Below are positions 5,910 through 14,497 of a DNA stretch of 15,110 nt, piece after piece (the first letter of the stretch is position 1; each line of letters opens with the position of its first letter). The stretch is taken from NCBI GenBank assembly GCA_948787875.1, contig CAQFKO010000010.1, positions 15,433 to 30,542 on the forward strand, given 5' to 3'. The notes below the pieces were generated by a model. That model was not told the origin of the DNA. It saw only the letters and a program-made list of their open reading frames with translations, and did no database searches. A program made the translations under genes and the position numbers. This DNA is from an uncultured Eubacteriales bacterium. GTDB lineage: Bacteria > Bacillota > Clostridia > Christensenellales > UBA1242.

Positions 5910-6929
5910 GTGGAAACAAAACTTTTAAAAGCAGACGAAAAATCCATAGAACTTGCCTGTGCCCTGCTAAATAGCGGTGAGGTCGTTGGCGTGCCCACAG
6001 AAACCGTTTACGGTCTTGCGGGAGATGCAAGAAACGACAGCACAATAGAAAAAATTTTTAAAGCAAAGGGCAGACCCGCAGACAACCCTTTAATAGTTCA
6101 TATTGCGAATATCGAAATGTTAGACGGGCTTGTATCAAGCGTTTCCGAAGACGCAAAAAAGCTTGCCAAAGCCTTTTGGCCGGGACCACTCACAATTATT
6201 ATGCCCAAAGGAAAACTCGTTTCAAACAGCGTAACAGCGGGACTAGATAGCGTGGGAATAAGAATGCCGTCAAACAAAATCGCGCAACAAATTATTCTGC
6301 GTTCGGGCGTTCCTTTTGCTGCCCCAAGTGCAAATATCAGCGGAAAGCCAAGCCCAACAACAGCAGCAGATGTTTATGAAGATATGAACACAAAAATTCC
6401 GCTTATAATCGATGGTGGAACTTGTGAAGCAGGGGTTGAATCAACTGTTATTTCTGTGCTTGAAAAAAATCCGATTATTCTAAGGCCGGGCGTTATAACC
6501 GCAAGTGACATAGAAAAAGTTTTAAACAAAAAAGTAGAGATTGCAAAAGCCATTTTGGAAGATGTAAAATCAAACGAAAAGGTGCTTTCTCCGGGAATGA
6601 AATATAAGCATTATGCCCCAAACGCAAACATAACCATAATAGACAGTTCATTGGAAAAGTTTTCAGACTTCGTAAAAAATCATAAGAACAATAACACTTT
6701 TGTGCTTTGCTTTGAAGGAGAAGAAAGTTTATTTGACTTGCCTGCCGTAACCTTTGGAAAAATAAATGACCCAAAAGCCCAAGCACACGAACTTTTTTCC
6801 GCTCTCAGAAAACTTGACGAACTTGGCGCAAAAACCGTGTTTGCAAGAGCCCCGCAAAAAAGCGGAATATCTCTTGCCGTATTTAATAGGCTAATTCGCT
6901 CCGCCGGATTTAAAATAATAAAACTATAA
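5910..6929 (+). CDS. tsaC: L-threonylcarbamoyladenylate synthase, two-domain Sua5/YwlC type
   Basis: A 339-residue enzyme making threonylcarbamoyl-AMP from threonine, bicarbonate and ATP, the first step of the t6A37 modification of ANN-decoding tRNAs. The YrdC catalytic domain fills about residues 8-205, with PTETVYGL (29-36), K53-G-R55, WPGPLT (90-95), RMPSN (118-122), PSANISG (139-145) and STVI (178-181). A linker with the Sua5 signature SPGMKYKHYAP (227-237) leads to the C-terminal Sua5 domain ending at residue 339. Length is normal for the Sua5/YwlC type. The start is GTG at 5910, five bases after AGGAG (5900-5904); the overlapping ATG at 5908 is out of frame and stops after six codons. 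It appears to be transcribed alone and ends before a shared terminator. Confidence 0.95.
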   Translation: METKLLKADEKSIELACALLNSGEVVGVPTETVYGLAGDARNDSTIEKIFKAKGRPADNPLIVHIANIEMLDGLVSSVSEDAKKLAKAFWPGPLTIIMPKGKLVSNSVTAGLDSVGIRMPSNKIAQQIILRSGVPFAAPSANISGKPSPTTAADVYEDMNTKIPLIIDGGTCEAGVESTVISVLEKNPIILRPGVITASDIEKVLNKKVEIAKAILEDVKSNEKVLSPGMKYKHYAPNANITIIDSSLEKFSDFVKNHKNNNTFVLCFEGEESLFDLPAVTFGKINDPKAQAHELFSALRKLDELGAKTVFARAPQKSGISLAVFNRLIRSAGFKIIKL

Positions 6930-7001
6930 AAAATATAACCATTCTTACAATATTTGTAATGCAAAATTATAAATATAGCAGCATTGATTTTATAACAAAA
7001 T

Positions 7002-7037
7002 AAAAATAGCATTAAGCTTACGCTAGGTGCTATTTTT
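7002..7037. terminator. Bidirectional terminator between tsaC and asnS
   Basis: AAAAATAGCA (7002-7011) pairs with TGCTATTTTT (7028-7037). An inner AGC/GCT stem (7015-7017 with 7022-7024) closes a four-base loop. A/T runs on each side allow termination in both directions between the convergent genes. The remainder of 6930-7109 shows nothing else recognisable. Confidence 0.8.
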
Positions 7038-7109
7038 TTATTGTAAAATTTAATTTTTCATTTAATTTAAATGATTTAAAATTAAAAATCAAATAAATAA
7101 TTTATAATT

Positions 7110-8492
7110 CTAAAATTCACAGTTATTCGGAGTTCTTGGAAATAGCTCAACATCACGAATATTGCTCATTCCCGTAACATACATAACAAATCTTTCAAAA
7201 CCGATACCAAAGCCCGAATGAGGAGCTGAGCCATATTTTCTTAGATTTAAATACCACCAATAATCTTTCTCTTTTAATCCAAGTTCATGAATTCTTTCAA
7301 GAAGTTTGTTATAGTCAACTTCTCTTTGGCTTCCGCCTGTAAGCTCACCTATTCCCGGAACCAAACAATCTACCGCAGCCACAGTTTTGCCGTCATCATT
7401 TTGATGCATATAAAATGCTTTTATTTCTTTTGGATAATCCGTAACAAAAACAGGCTTTCCATAAACTACTTCGGTCAAATATTTTTCATGCTCTGTTTGA
7501 ATGTCAGAACCCCAGCTAACTTTAAACTCAAATTTATCGTTATTCTTTTTCAAAATCTCAATAGCATCAGTATAACTTACCCTTTCAAATTGAGAATTTG
7601 CCACCAAGTTTAATCTGTCTAATAAACCATTATCAATATTTTTGTTGCAAAATTCAAGTTCGTCTTTTGAGTATTCAAGCAAATGACCGATAACTGACTT
7701 AATCATTTTTTCTTCAAAATCCATAAGCCCATTAAGGTCACAAAAAGCAATTTCCGGTTCAATCATCCAAAACTCATTTGCGTGCCTTGTGGTATTGCTG
7801 TTTTCTGCCCTAAAAGTTGGTCCAAAGGTATAAACCTTGCCAAGAGCCATTGCCATAGCCTCGCCTTCAAGCTGACCTGTTGGAGTCAAAAATACTTTTC
7901 CGCCAAAAAGCTCGTCTTCTGGGTTAAGGCTTGAATTTGGAGCATAAATATCCTGTGAAGAAACTCGAAACAGCTCGCTTCCTCCCTCGCAGTCTGACTT
8001 TGTTATTATTGGAGTGTGAACATAAGTCAAACCCTCTTCATGCATAAATTTATGAATGGCATAGGCACATTCACTTCTTATTCTAAACACAGCACTATAA
8101 GTATTTGTGCGAGGACGAAGATAAGCTTGCTCTCTTAAAAATTCAAGTGTCATTTTCTTTTTTTGCAAAGGATACTCACTGTCTGTTGCAGACAAAACCT
8201 TAACATCTTTTGCATGAATTTCAAAAGGCTGTCTTGCTTCAGGCGTTAAAACCAAATTGCCCAAAACCTCAACACTAGAACCCGTATTAAGTTTTGAAAC
8301 TTCGTCAAAATTAGAAAGTTTTTCTGCGTCAAAAACAACTTGAACACCCTTAAAACAAGAACCGTCATTAAGGTCCAAAAAGCCAAACGCCTTGCCTCCT
8401 CTTGCACTTTTAACCCAGCCCGAAACAAAAACCTCTTTTGAATCAAAAAGGGCAGGGTCGCTGTAAATTTGTTTAACTTCAATTTTTTTCAT
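7110..8492 (-). CDS. asnS: Asparaginyl-tRNA synthetase
   Basis: A 460-residue class IIb aminoacyl-tRNA synthetase that charges tRNA-Asn. The N-terminal OB-fold anticodon-binding domain (about 15-105; VFVSGWVKSARGGKAFGFLD) is followed by the catalytic domain. This carries the AsnRS-type segment CEGGSELF (168-175), motif 2 around FRAENSNTTRHANEF (227-241) and motif 3 GFGIGFERFVMYVTG (427-441) with the class-conserved R434. Length and order are normal. The ATG is preceded by GAGGT seven bases upstream on the minus strand. No T-box leader (no TGGAACCGCG-like antiterminator) was found upstream. It is monocistronic by position, converging with tsaC and following the surface protease gene on the same strand across a terminator. 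Confidence 0.97.
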   Translation of the reverse strand: MKKIEVKQIYSDPALFDSKEVFVSGWVKSARGGKAFGFLDLNDGSCFKGVQVVFDAEKLSNFDEVSKLNTGSSVEVLGNLVLTPEARQPFEIHAKDVKVLSATDSEYPLQKKKMTLEFLREQAYLRPRTNTYSAVFRIRSECAYAIHKFMHEEGLTYVHTPIITKSDCEGGSELFRVSSQDIYAPNSSLNPEDELFGGKVFLTPTGQLEGEAMAMALGKVYTFGPTFRAENSNTTRHANEFWMIEPEIAFCDLNGLMDFEEKMIKSVIGHLLEYSKDELEFCNKNIDNGLLDRLNLVANSQFERVSYTDAIEILKKNNDKFEFKVSWGSDIQTEHEKYLTEVVYGKPVFVTDYPKEIKAFYMHQNDDGKTVAAVDCLVPGIGELTGGSQREVDYNKLLERIHELGLKEKDYWWYLNLRKYGSAPHSGFGIGFERFVMYVTGMSNIRDVELFPRTPNNCEF

Positions 8493-8509
8493 AATCTTAC
8501 CTCATGAGT

Positions 8510-8538
8510 ATTATAATATTAAAATAAAATTTTTACAA
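8510..8538 (-). promoter_or_regulatory. Candidate promoter of asnS
   Basis: On the minus strand TTGTAA (8533-8538), a 17-base spacer and TATAAT (8510-8515). The predicted start near 8503 gives a very short leader beginning at the GAGGT ribosome site. The -10 is perfect and the -35 is weak. Confidence 0.4.
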
Positions 8539-8624
8539 TAATTTTTAATTAATTGCCTTAAAATATGCAAAAATTTATAGTTTTTCTGAAAAAAGCTTAA
8601 TATAATAAAATTTAAATGCCATAT

Positions 8625-8673
8625 AAAATAAAAAACTCACCCAAAACTTTAAATATAAAAGCATTTGTGTGAG
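8625..8673 (-). terminator. Terminator of the surface protease gene
   Basis: CTCAC (8636-8640) pairs with GTGAG (8669-8673). CAAA/TTTG (8642-8645 with 8664-8667) follows after one mismatch, and CTTT/AAAG lies further in. Read on the minus strand the stem is followed by six T (8635 to 8630) and another T-rich stretch. It lies about 20 bases after the protease stop codon. Confidence 0.65.
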
Positions 8674-8693
8674 AATTTTAATTATTTAAAAAA

Positions 8694-11600
8694 TTATCTG
8701 ACTTTGTTTTTTCTGACCTTGTGAGTTACAACAGCATACACCACAATAAACACAATAATAACAATCAAAATAACAACAACCCAAGTGTAGTTTATTATTG
8801 AAACAGAAATATAAAGGTCATCGCCCGTAAATTCAAGTGGCTGATTGTAAGAAAAAACAGACAAAAACGGAAGTTTATAAATATCAGAATTTATACCTTT
8901 TGGAGTTTCGCCGTCAGTTAAAACCTCTTCATAAATTTCACCGTTTGGAAGCTTGTAAAACACTGTGTATGTTCCAAGCAAAGTATAAGTCCCTTTTTCA
9001 ACACTAAGTTCGTAATTTTTGTTTGAGTGCGAAACATTAATGTCATAATTTCCGCTAACCGTTGCGGTAAGTCCCTCAGAAGAAAGTTTTATTCCAAGGT
9101 CGTCATTTCCAAAAACAGAGCCACTTACCACCACATAACTTAACTCTTTTCTATAATTCGTTGCAGTTTGCAATCGTTCCGAAACATCATTGACTTTTAT
9201 TTTAAGTTTTGCAGGTTCAATAACAAAGGTTTGTTCCAAATCAGTTTTAACAACATAGTTTCTGCTGCTGAGTGCCGATAACTTAACGCTATAAGTTGAG
9301 GCATTAATAACGCCCATATTTTTCCACTCTTCGTCAGCATAAATCAAAACACTTGCGTTAACGGGAGAAATAGGAAACATTCCGTCATCTTTTTGTTTCA
9401 GTTCCACATCGGGAATTCTCGGAGTTCCGTTATAAGTTTGTTTTAGCCCCGTCCAATTAACAACAAGCTCACGAGGCAAAATTTGATAGTTGAAAATTTT
9501 GTTGCCCACAAGCTCATAGTTTTTGTTGCTGAGTGCAACAAGTTCAAACTCATATTGCCCGTTTTGTGCAACATTGATTTCCGCACCCTTATTAAACGTA
9601 TAGAGCATATTTTCTAAGTCTTCCGCATAAACGCCGTCAAAAACAGGGCTGGAAGGCTGATGTGGCTTGCCGTCAAATTGATGGCTAAGTTCATTAAAAT
9701 TGGCTGTGGTCTGCTTTTTTTGAACATTAAAACTAAAACTGCCCTCTTTTGTTACACTGAACTGTCTGCTTATTATAACATTAACCACAACCTTAATTTC
9801 ATAATTTCCAAAAGTCAAATTCGGAAATTTAAAATCAAGAACAGCAGAATCATTTTTATCGGTTTCTTTTCCGTTTATATAATAGTTGTAATTAACAATA
9901 TAGTTTGTTCCGCTAAGTGCGGGTTTTTCTTGAAAATCATACAACAATTTCACACTGTCGCCATAAATAATAGATTGCGACAAATCTTTTTGTTCTTTGT
10001 TATAGTCAACCACGTCAGAAATTTCAAGCAATCCGTCAAAATATTCGGTTTCCGTAGAGCTCCATTTTGCATACAAAACCAAAATTTGTTTTGGCAAAGA
10101 AGCATCAATAACATCTAGGGCAAATTCGTTTTCAAAATCAGGGTCAGTGTACCAACCAGCAAAATCGTTGCCGAGTTTTGTTGCGGGATAAACCTTAAAA
10201 GAAGTCATAAGCGGGTCTTTTGAATAGTTAGGAAAACGCTGAATATTTCTGCTGTCGTTAACTCCTCCGCCAAGCACATATTCAATAGCAAAAGCCTCAT
10301 TTGTTCTTGTTGCGATTTCTGCCTCAGGACTACTTACAATAATTTTTATAAAAATTTCACGCTGAGGCATTCCGGTTTTTGAAGAAATGATTATTTTAAA
10401 CTCAATCATTTTGTTTTCCGGATTTTCGCCCGAAGCAAAATTAAATTTAATTTTTCCGAAATTGGTTATATATGCGTTATATTTGTTAGAAACAATTTCC
10501 GACTTGACTTCACTGCCTTCCATATAGGTCAAATAAACATCGTCTAAAACCAAACTAATATTATTTGAACTGAGGTCGTTTTTATAAAGGTTTAAATTAA
10601 ATGAATTATATTTTTTTATATCAACATAAAATGTTGCGCTGTTTTCGGAACTAGAATGAGTGCTCATTAAAACAGGAGTGTCCTCACTTATATCAGTATC
10701 TGCCGAGCTCTTATCTGCCGAAAATTTTATATAAGCAATTTCCGTGCCCGAATGAACCAAAATCTCTTTTGTTCCGATAAGTTTTGAACCGCTGTAAAAT
10801 TTTATTAAATAAGTTCCGCTTTGTTGGTTTGACAGCGGAAGTTTAAGTTTTGTGGTTTTTGTGCTGTCTTCAAAGTTAGCCTCAAACTGTCTGCTTACAT
10901 CTTGTTTTCCATGATATGCACTGAAATATACACTTGAAAAATCAACACTTTCACCAAATTTAAATTCAAATTCAATATCTTGACCAAACTCAAAAACATT
11001 AACAAGTTTGTTAAAATTTTTAAGCCCGTTGCTGATTCCGCTTATTGAAGAAGAATCCGAAGTTTTGACAGCCTCTCCGTCTTGGCACTCAAATCCCGAA
11101 AATGTGTTATAAGTATAAGTATAGTTATATGGAATATAAAACTTTTCATAAAAAGAATTTTCCACGCCCCAGCTGTTAATTGCAAGCCAACCATACTCGT
11201 CGTCCCAACCTATAATACAAACAGCATGGTTTTGAGACTTATAAATAGCATCATAAGAACCACTGCCCGAGGTGTTATTTAATGGTTCATATTTTCCCAC
11301 AGACTGCCCCATGCTTGAATAAGTTCCTCTTTCAAGTCCGGCAAAAAGACCGCCATATTTTTTTATATAATTTTGAACCAAAAGGCGTTTACTTAAAAGG
11401 TCCAACCCCACATAGTTCGTGTCATCTCCAAGACAAATTGGCAAAACAGAGTCAGAAAGCGTTTTGTCGGCATAATCATTAACAAAAGAATATTTATCAA
11501 CCTCAGTAACCCTTCCGTCAATATCTAAAAACTCGTCATTGGAAAAGTCGTTTTCATAAACCACACCAACCGTTTGCATAACATTGCAAAAGTTGGCAAA

Positions 11601-12005
11601 ATTTCCTTCCGCATTAAAAATATTTTTTATTCCAAAGTTATAAGCAAGAAGAGCCATTCCAACATCAGAAAAATTATGATATTCTTCTGACTGAACCATC
11701 ATGGCTGTCTCCAAAGCTTTTGCAGAAGCATAAGTCCAACAAAAATTTGAAGAAGTTTGATTTTCCGCAAGAACAGGATATTTAAAACTCAAATCATAAT
11801 AGCTTTCGGTCGGCCTTGGTGCACCAATCAGCGACTTAACAATATCACTTGTGTTTCCATAATTAATCGCAACCGTCAAATTATTATTTTGAGCATTTTG
11901 GGTTTTGTTGGAAACAAAAAATGCCCCAAACAAAAAGGTCAGCAAAATAGCTGCCACACAAAGCACATATAGTTTTGACTTTATCTTAAAATTCTTCATT
12001 TTCAT
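8694..12005 (-). CDS. Papain-like (C1A) surface protease with InlB-B-like and MBG-like repeats
   Basis: A 1103-residue envelope protein. A signal or anchor helix (about 12-31) is followed by a papain-family domain (about 68-310) with all four key positions: oxyanion Q83, nucleophile C89 (NFCWTYASAKALE), H260 (NHAVCIIGWDDE) and N277 (INSWG). The usual CGSCW is replaced by SNFCW. Further along are beta-rich linkers (about 335-560), one Listeria-Bacteroides/InlB-B-like repeat (about 572-648; GWYTDPDF ... LYAKW), and three MBG-like Ig repeats (about 770-1010) marked by NKNYEL/SRNYVV and LPREL/EPAKL. The C-terminal helix (1074-1094) has a basic KVRKNKVR tail and no LPXTG, so it is probably anchored at both ends or at the C-terminus. 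It should act outside the membrane, but the substrate is unknown. No Shine-Dalgarno precedes the ATG, and the promoter predicts a nearly leaderless mRNA. Confidence 0.9.
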   Translation of the reverse strand: MKMKNFKIKSKLYVLCVAAILLTFLFGAFFVSNKTQNAQNNNLTVAINYGNTSDIVKSLIGAPRPTESYYDLSFKYPVLAENQTSSNFCWTYASAKALETAMMVQSEEYHNFSDVGMALLAYNFGIKNIFNAEGNFANFCNVMQTVGVVYENDFSNDEFLDIDGRVTEVDKYSFVNDYADKTLSDSVLPICLGDDTNYVGLDLLSKRLLVQNYIKKYGGLFAGLERGTYSSMGQSVGKYEPLNNTSGSGSYDAIYKSQNHAVCIIGWDDEYGWLAINSWGVENSFYEKFYIPYNYTYTYNTFSGFECQDGEAVKTSDSSSISGISNGLKNFNKLVNVFEFGQDIEFEFKFGESVDFSSVYFSAYHGKQDVSRQFEANFEDSTKTTKLKLPLSNQQSGTYLIKFYSGSKLIGTKEILVHSGTEIAYIKFSADKSSADTDISEDTPVLMSTHSSSENSATFYVDIKKYNSFNLNLYKNDLSSNNISLVLDDVYLTYMEGSEVKSEIVSNKYNAYITNFGKIKFNFASGENPENKMIEFKIIISSKTGMPQREIFIKIIVSSPEAEIATRTNEAFAIEYVLGGGVNDSRNIQRFPNYSKDPLMTSFKVYPATKLGNDFAGWYTDPDFENEFALDVIDASLPKQILVLYAKWSSTETEYFDGLLEISDVVDYNKEQKDLSQSIIYGDSVKLLYDFQEKPALSGTNYIVNYNYYINGKETDKNDSAVLDFKFPNLTFGNYEIKVVVNVIISRQFSVTKEGSFSFNVQKKQTTANFNELSHQFDGKPHQPSSPVFDGVYAEDLENMLYTFNKGAEINVAQNGQYEFELVALSNKNYELVGNKIFNYQILPRELVVNWTGLKQTYNGTPRIPDVELKQKDDGMFPISPVNASVLIYADEEWKNMGVINASTYSVKLSALSSRNYVVKTDLEQTFVIEPAKLKIKVNDVSERLQTATNYRKELSYVVVSGSVFGNDDLGIKLSSEGLTATVSGNYDINVSHSNKNYELSVEKGTYTLLGTYTVFYKLPNGEIYEEVLTDGETPKGINSDIYKLPFLSVFSYNQPLEFTGDDLYISVSIINYTWVVVILIVIIVFIVVYAVVTHKVRKNKVR

Positions 12006-12014
12006 CTATTTTAG

Positions 12015-12042
12015 TTTATAATTTTACCTACAAGCTTGTCAA
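12015..12042 (-). promoter_or_regulatory. Promoter of the surface protease gene, predicted leaderless
   Basis: On the minus strand a perfect TTGACA (12037-12042), a 16-base spacer and TATAAA (12015-12020). Only nine bases separate the -10 from the ATG at 12005, so the transcript should begin within about four bases of the start codon. This agrees with the absence of a ribosome binding site. Confidence 0.65.
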
Positions 12043-12114
12043 ACAAAAGAACACGCTCTATGTTTAGTTTGAATAATTTATATATTAAAAATTCACCAAA
12101 CCGCTTCAAATTGT

Positions 12115-12142
12115 TTGCTTTTAACAAAAAATGTTTTATCAT
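12115..12142 (+). promoter_or_regulatory. Weak candidate promoter of the zinc-ribbon/GLUG gene
   Basis: TTGCTT (12115-12120), a 16-base spacer and TATCAT (12137-12142), with a predicted start near 12149 just ahead of the AAGGAGG site. The -10 matches five of six bases but the -35 only three. The gene clearly starts here, but this promoter is a guess. Confidence 0.3.
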
Positions 12143-12150
12143 TATTCTAC

Positions 12151-12157
12151 AAGGAGG
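12151..12157 (+). promoter_or_regulatory. Shine-Dalgarno that fixes the zinc-ribbon/GLUG start
   Basis: AAGGAGG lies five bases before ATG 12163. The frame is open further upstream, but this strong site and the zinc ribbon beginning at residue 8 set the true start. Confidence 0.85.
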
Positions 12158-12162
12158 CTCAC

Positions 12163-13875
12163 ATGGCTATAATAAATGTTAAGTGCAAGCATTGCGACAA
12201 CAATATGTCTTTTGACACTGCATCAAAAAAAGTAACTTGTGAGTTTTGCGGAAGCACATATAATTTGTCTGAACTTTTAGACGAAAAAGATATATCTTTT
12301 TTAGAAAAATTAAAGCCAAATGAAATAGAATCAAAGATAGAAGCCACTGCGCACATCAAAAACGGTGAAGCACTGATATATCAAGCAGATTTTGTTAAAG
12401 CGGAGGCAGAATTCAAAAAAGCCATTGAACTTGACAAAACCAATCACCACGCATATTTCGGCGTGGTAAAGGCAAAAACCCACAATCTTACAATAATCCC
12501 AAATTTTGATGGGTATTTAAGTTTTGCAAAAGATGCATTAAAATATGCCCAAGAAGACGACAAAGAGCATATAAGGGCTGAAATAAACAAACTTAAACTT
12601 TTGGAAAAAGAAAAAGAAACTCAAAAAAAATATCGCCAAAAAAAGCAAGCGGCAGAATTTAAAAAAGAAACAAAAAAACGAAAACGACTAGACCTGTTTT
12701 CAAAAGTTCTTTACATTTTAATTTTTGTTTTAACGGGCTTTGCCTTGGTAGCCGTAATTGCAAAAAGTTATACCGATGACCTTAAAAACAATCAAAAAAA
12801 TGCAACCGTGGAGATTTCGACTGCAAGCGAACTTTTAAACTTTATGACTAAAAAAGAATATCTGTCGGCAACCTTAGTTTTAAAAAACGATATTGACCTA
12901 AGCGGTGCAACTTGGTCACCGATAGGAAACGCGACTTCCCCATTTAGCGGAAAGTTTTACGGAAACAATCACACAATATCCAACTTAAAAATTCAAAGCA
13001 CCAACACACTCGGTGAAAATTATTACGGGCTTTTCGGATATGTAAAAGGCGCAACAATAATGGGCATAAAACTCGATAATTGCAACATTGTTGAAACTAG
13101 CACGGCTCAAAATTATGAGCAAAATAATAATGCCACAAACATTGGTCATGCAAACTTTGCAACCAACTATGCCGGATTTATTGTTGCAAGAGCAGACAAC
13201 ACAACCATAAAACTTTGCGAAATATCAAATAATTCAAGCATAAGCATAACAAACAAAATCGACGGAAATTTAATATTCGGAGGAATTGCGGGTCTTGCCA
13301 AAAATTCGGAAATAAACCACTGCGTTGTCCATGCAAAAATTACGGCAGAAGCAAAAGATGCCCAGCTTGTTTCAACCAGCGATTCACTGAATTTTGCCAT
13401 CGGCGGAATTGTGGGAAAAATAAATAACAGCGGAATTTCTTATTCCTATTCAACAAGCCAATTAGATTTAACTGTTTTCGCACAAAATAATCATGACATT
13501 ATAAATTTATTCGCAGGCGGAATCGTTGGCTTTGCAAATAATGAATCAGACAAAAACTTTTATGTAAGATATTGTTATTTTGTGGGAAGCATAAACGCCA
13601 CAGCCATTACGGGCAGTGAAAATCAAAATATAAGTTTGGGTGCAATAATTTCAAGCACCTCAACCACAAATAACATTTCTTCAAACCTAACTCTTCAAAA
13701 TGACCAAAATTATGTTTCAAATGGATTAACTTTATTGTCTAATGATTTATACGATTTCGACTTAACGACTTTTGCAGAAACAGATCAGCAACTTACAGAC
13801 TTTATTTCAAACAATTTCAGCAATGAAATTTGGAACAACACAAACACAACCACACCAAGTTTAAAATCAAATTAA
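12163..13875 (+). CDS. Zinc-ribbon / TPR-like / single-TM protein with GLUG-type extracellular domain
   Basis: A 570-residue protein of unknown function. The N-terminus has a CxxC...CxxC zinc ribbon (C8, C11, C26, C29; KCKHC and CEFC). A TPR-like helical pair follows (about 64-105; GEALIYQADFVKAEAEFKKAIELD), then a highly charged, probably coiled-coil stretch (about 130-177), and one membrane helix (about 181-201). The outer part (210-570) is rich in N, S and T and has GLUG-type repeats: YYGLFGYVKGATI (287-299), FGGIAGLAKNSEI (372-384), IGGIVGKINNSGI (413-425) and AGGIVGFANN (451-460). GLUG repeats occur in M26 IgA proteases and other surface proteins and likely form a beta-helix. Basic residues before the helix suggest zinc ribbon and TPR inside, repeats outside. 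The gene is divergent from the papain-like surface protease and followed after 10 bases by a GNAT gene. Confidence 0.85.
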   Translation: MAIINVKCKHCDNNMSFDTASKKVTCEFCGSTYNLSELLDEKDISFLEKLKPNEIESKIEATAHIKNGEALIYQADFVKAEAEFKKAIELDKTNHHAYFGVVKAKTHNLTIIPNFDGYLSFAKDALKYAQEDDKEHIRAEINKLKLLEKEKETQKKYRQKKQAAEFKKETKKRKRLDLFSKVLYILIFVLTGFALVAVIAKSYTDDLKNNQKNATVEISTASELLNFMTKKEYLSATLVLKNDIDLSGATWSPIGNATSPFSGKFYGNNHTISNLKIQSTNTLGENYYGLFGYVKGATIMGIKLDNCNIVETSTAQNYEQNNNATNIGHANFATNYAGFIVARADNTTIKLCEISNNSSISITNKIDGNLIFGGIAGLAKNSEINHCVVHAKITAEAKDAQLVSTSDSLNFAIGGIVGKINNSGISYSYSTSQLDLTVFAQNNHDIINLFAGGIVGFANNESDKNFYVRYCYFVGSINATAITGSENQNISLGAIISSTSTTNNISSNLTLQNDQNYVSNGLTLLSNDLYDFDLTTFAETDQQLTDFISNNFSNEIWNNTNTTTPSLKSN

Positions 13876-13885
13876 AGGAAAAAAT

Positions 13886-14497
13886 ATGGCATACACAATC
13901 GAAACCGAAAGACTTATTTTAAGAAATTATAAACAAAGCGATATTGACGATTACTTTGACTATGTTTCTGATCCAAATGTGGCAAATCGCCTTTGGGGAG
14001 AGGAATATAAAAACAAAGAAAGTGCTTTGGAACGTTTAAAATTGGAAGAAACAAAACCTCTTCAATTCGCAATAACACTTAAACCGTCAAACAAAGTAAT
14101 CGGCTCAGTAGAACTTATTTTGGTTTCGGAAAAACGCAAAAACGAACAATACAAAGGAATAAAACTAGACGATAACACAAAAGAAATTGGATATCTTTTA
14201 TCTCCAAAGTTTTGGGGAAAAGGCATAATGCCTGAGGCAGTAAAAGCCACTCTTAAACTTGTTTTTGATGAGTTTGATGACAGCATGGTAACAATACGCC
14301 ACAACAAAGCCAACCTTCAAAGTTCAAAAGTTCAAGATAAAGTCGGATTCAAAATTATAGACGAAATAAATGAAAAAGATCATGCAAAGTGGATTGACGG
14401 AATTTTATATCCGTCAGTCCGAAGAATTATGACAAAACAAGATTATTCAAACAACTCAAACCTTCAAAACTTTAAAGTAAAAATCTCAAAGACTTAA
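13886..14497 (+). CDS. GNAT-family N-acetyltransferase (RimJ/RimL-like)
   Basis: A 203-residue Acetyltransf_3-type GNAT protein. It opens with the family's ETERLILRNYKQSD (6-19). It has motif A with acetyl-CoA binding (IGYLLSPKFWGKGIMPEA, 101-118; the GKG lies in the Q/R-x-x-G-x-G/A loop position) and the C-terminal N-x-x-S pattern (NKANLQSSKVQDKVGF, 140-155). Such enzymes acetylate the alpha-amine of ribosomal proteins, antibiotics or small metabolites; the substrate cannot be assigned. AAAGGAAAA precedes the ATG. It starts 10 bases after the zinc-ribbon/GLUG gene and is probably cotranscribed with it, although a shared function is not evident. The last 20 residues are a polar tail beyond the fold. 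No clear terminator follows. Confidence 0.88.
   Translation: MAYTIETERLILRNYKQSDIDDYFDYVSDPNVANRLWGEEYKNKESALERLKLEETKPLQFAITLKPSNKVIGSVELILVSEKRKNEQYKGIKLDDNTKEIGYLLSPKFWGKGIMPEAVKATLKLVFDEFDDSMVTIRHNKANLQSSKVQDKVGFKIIDEINEKDHAKWIDGILYPSVRRIMTKQDYSNNSNLQNFKVKISKT

Noticed and set aside
8493..8693. T-box riboswitch ahead of asnS
   Set aside because: No TGGAACCGCG-like antiterminator or AGTA-type bulge can be found; the region holds a simple promoter and the terminator of the upstream gene.
9660..10118. Plus-strand 152-residue open frame
   Set aside because: It lies wholly antisense to the surface protease gene, has low-complexity composition and no ribosome site.
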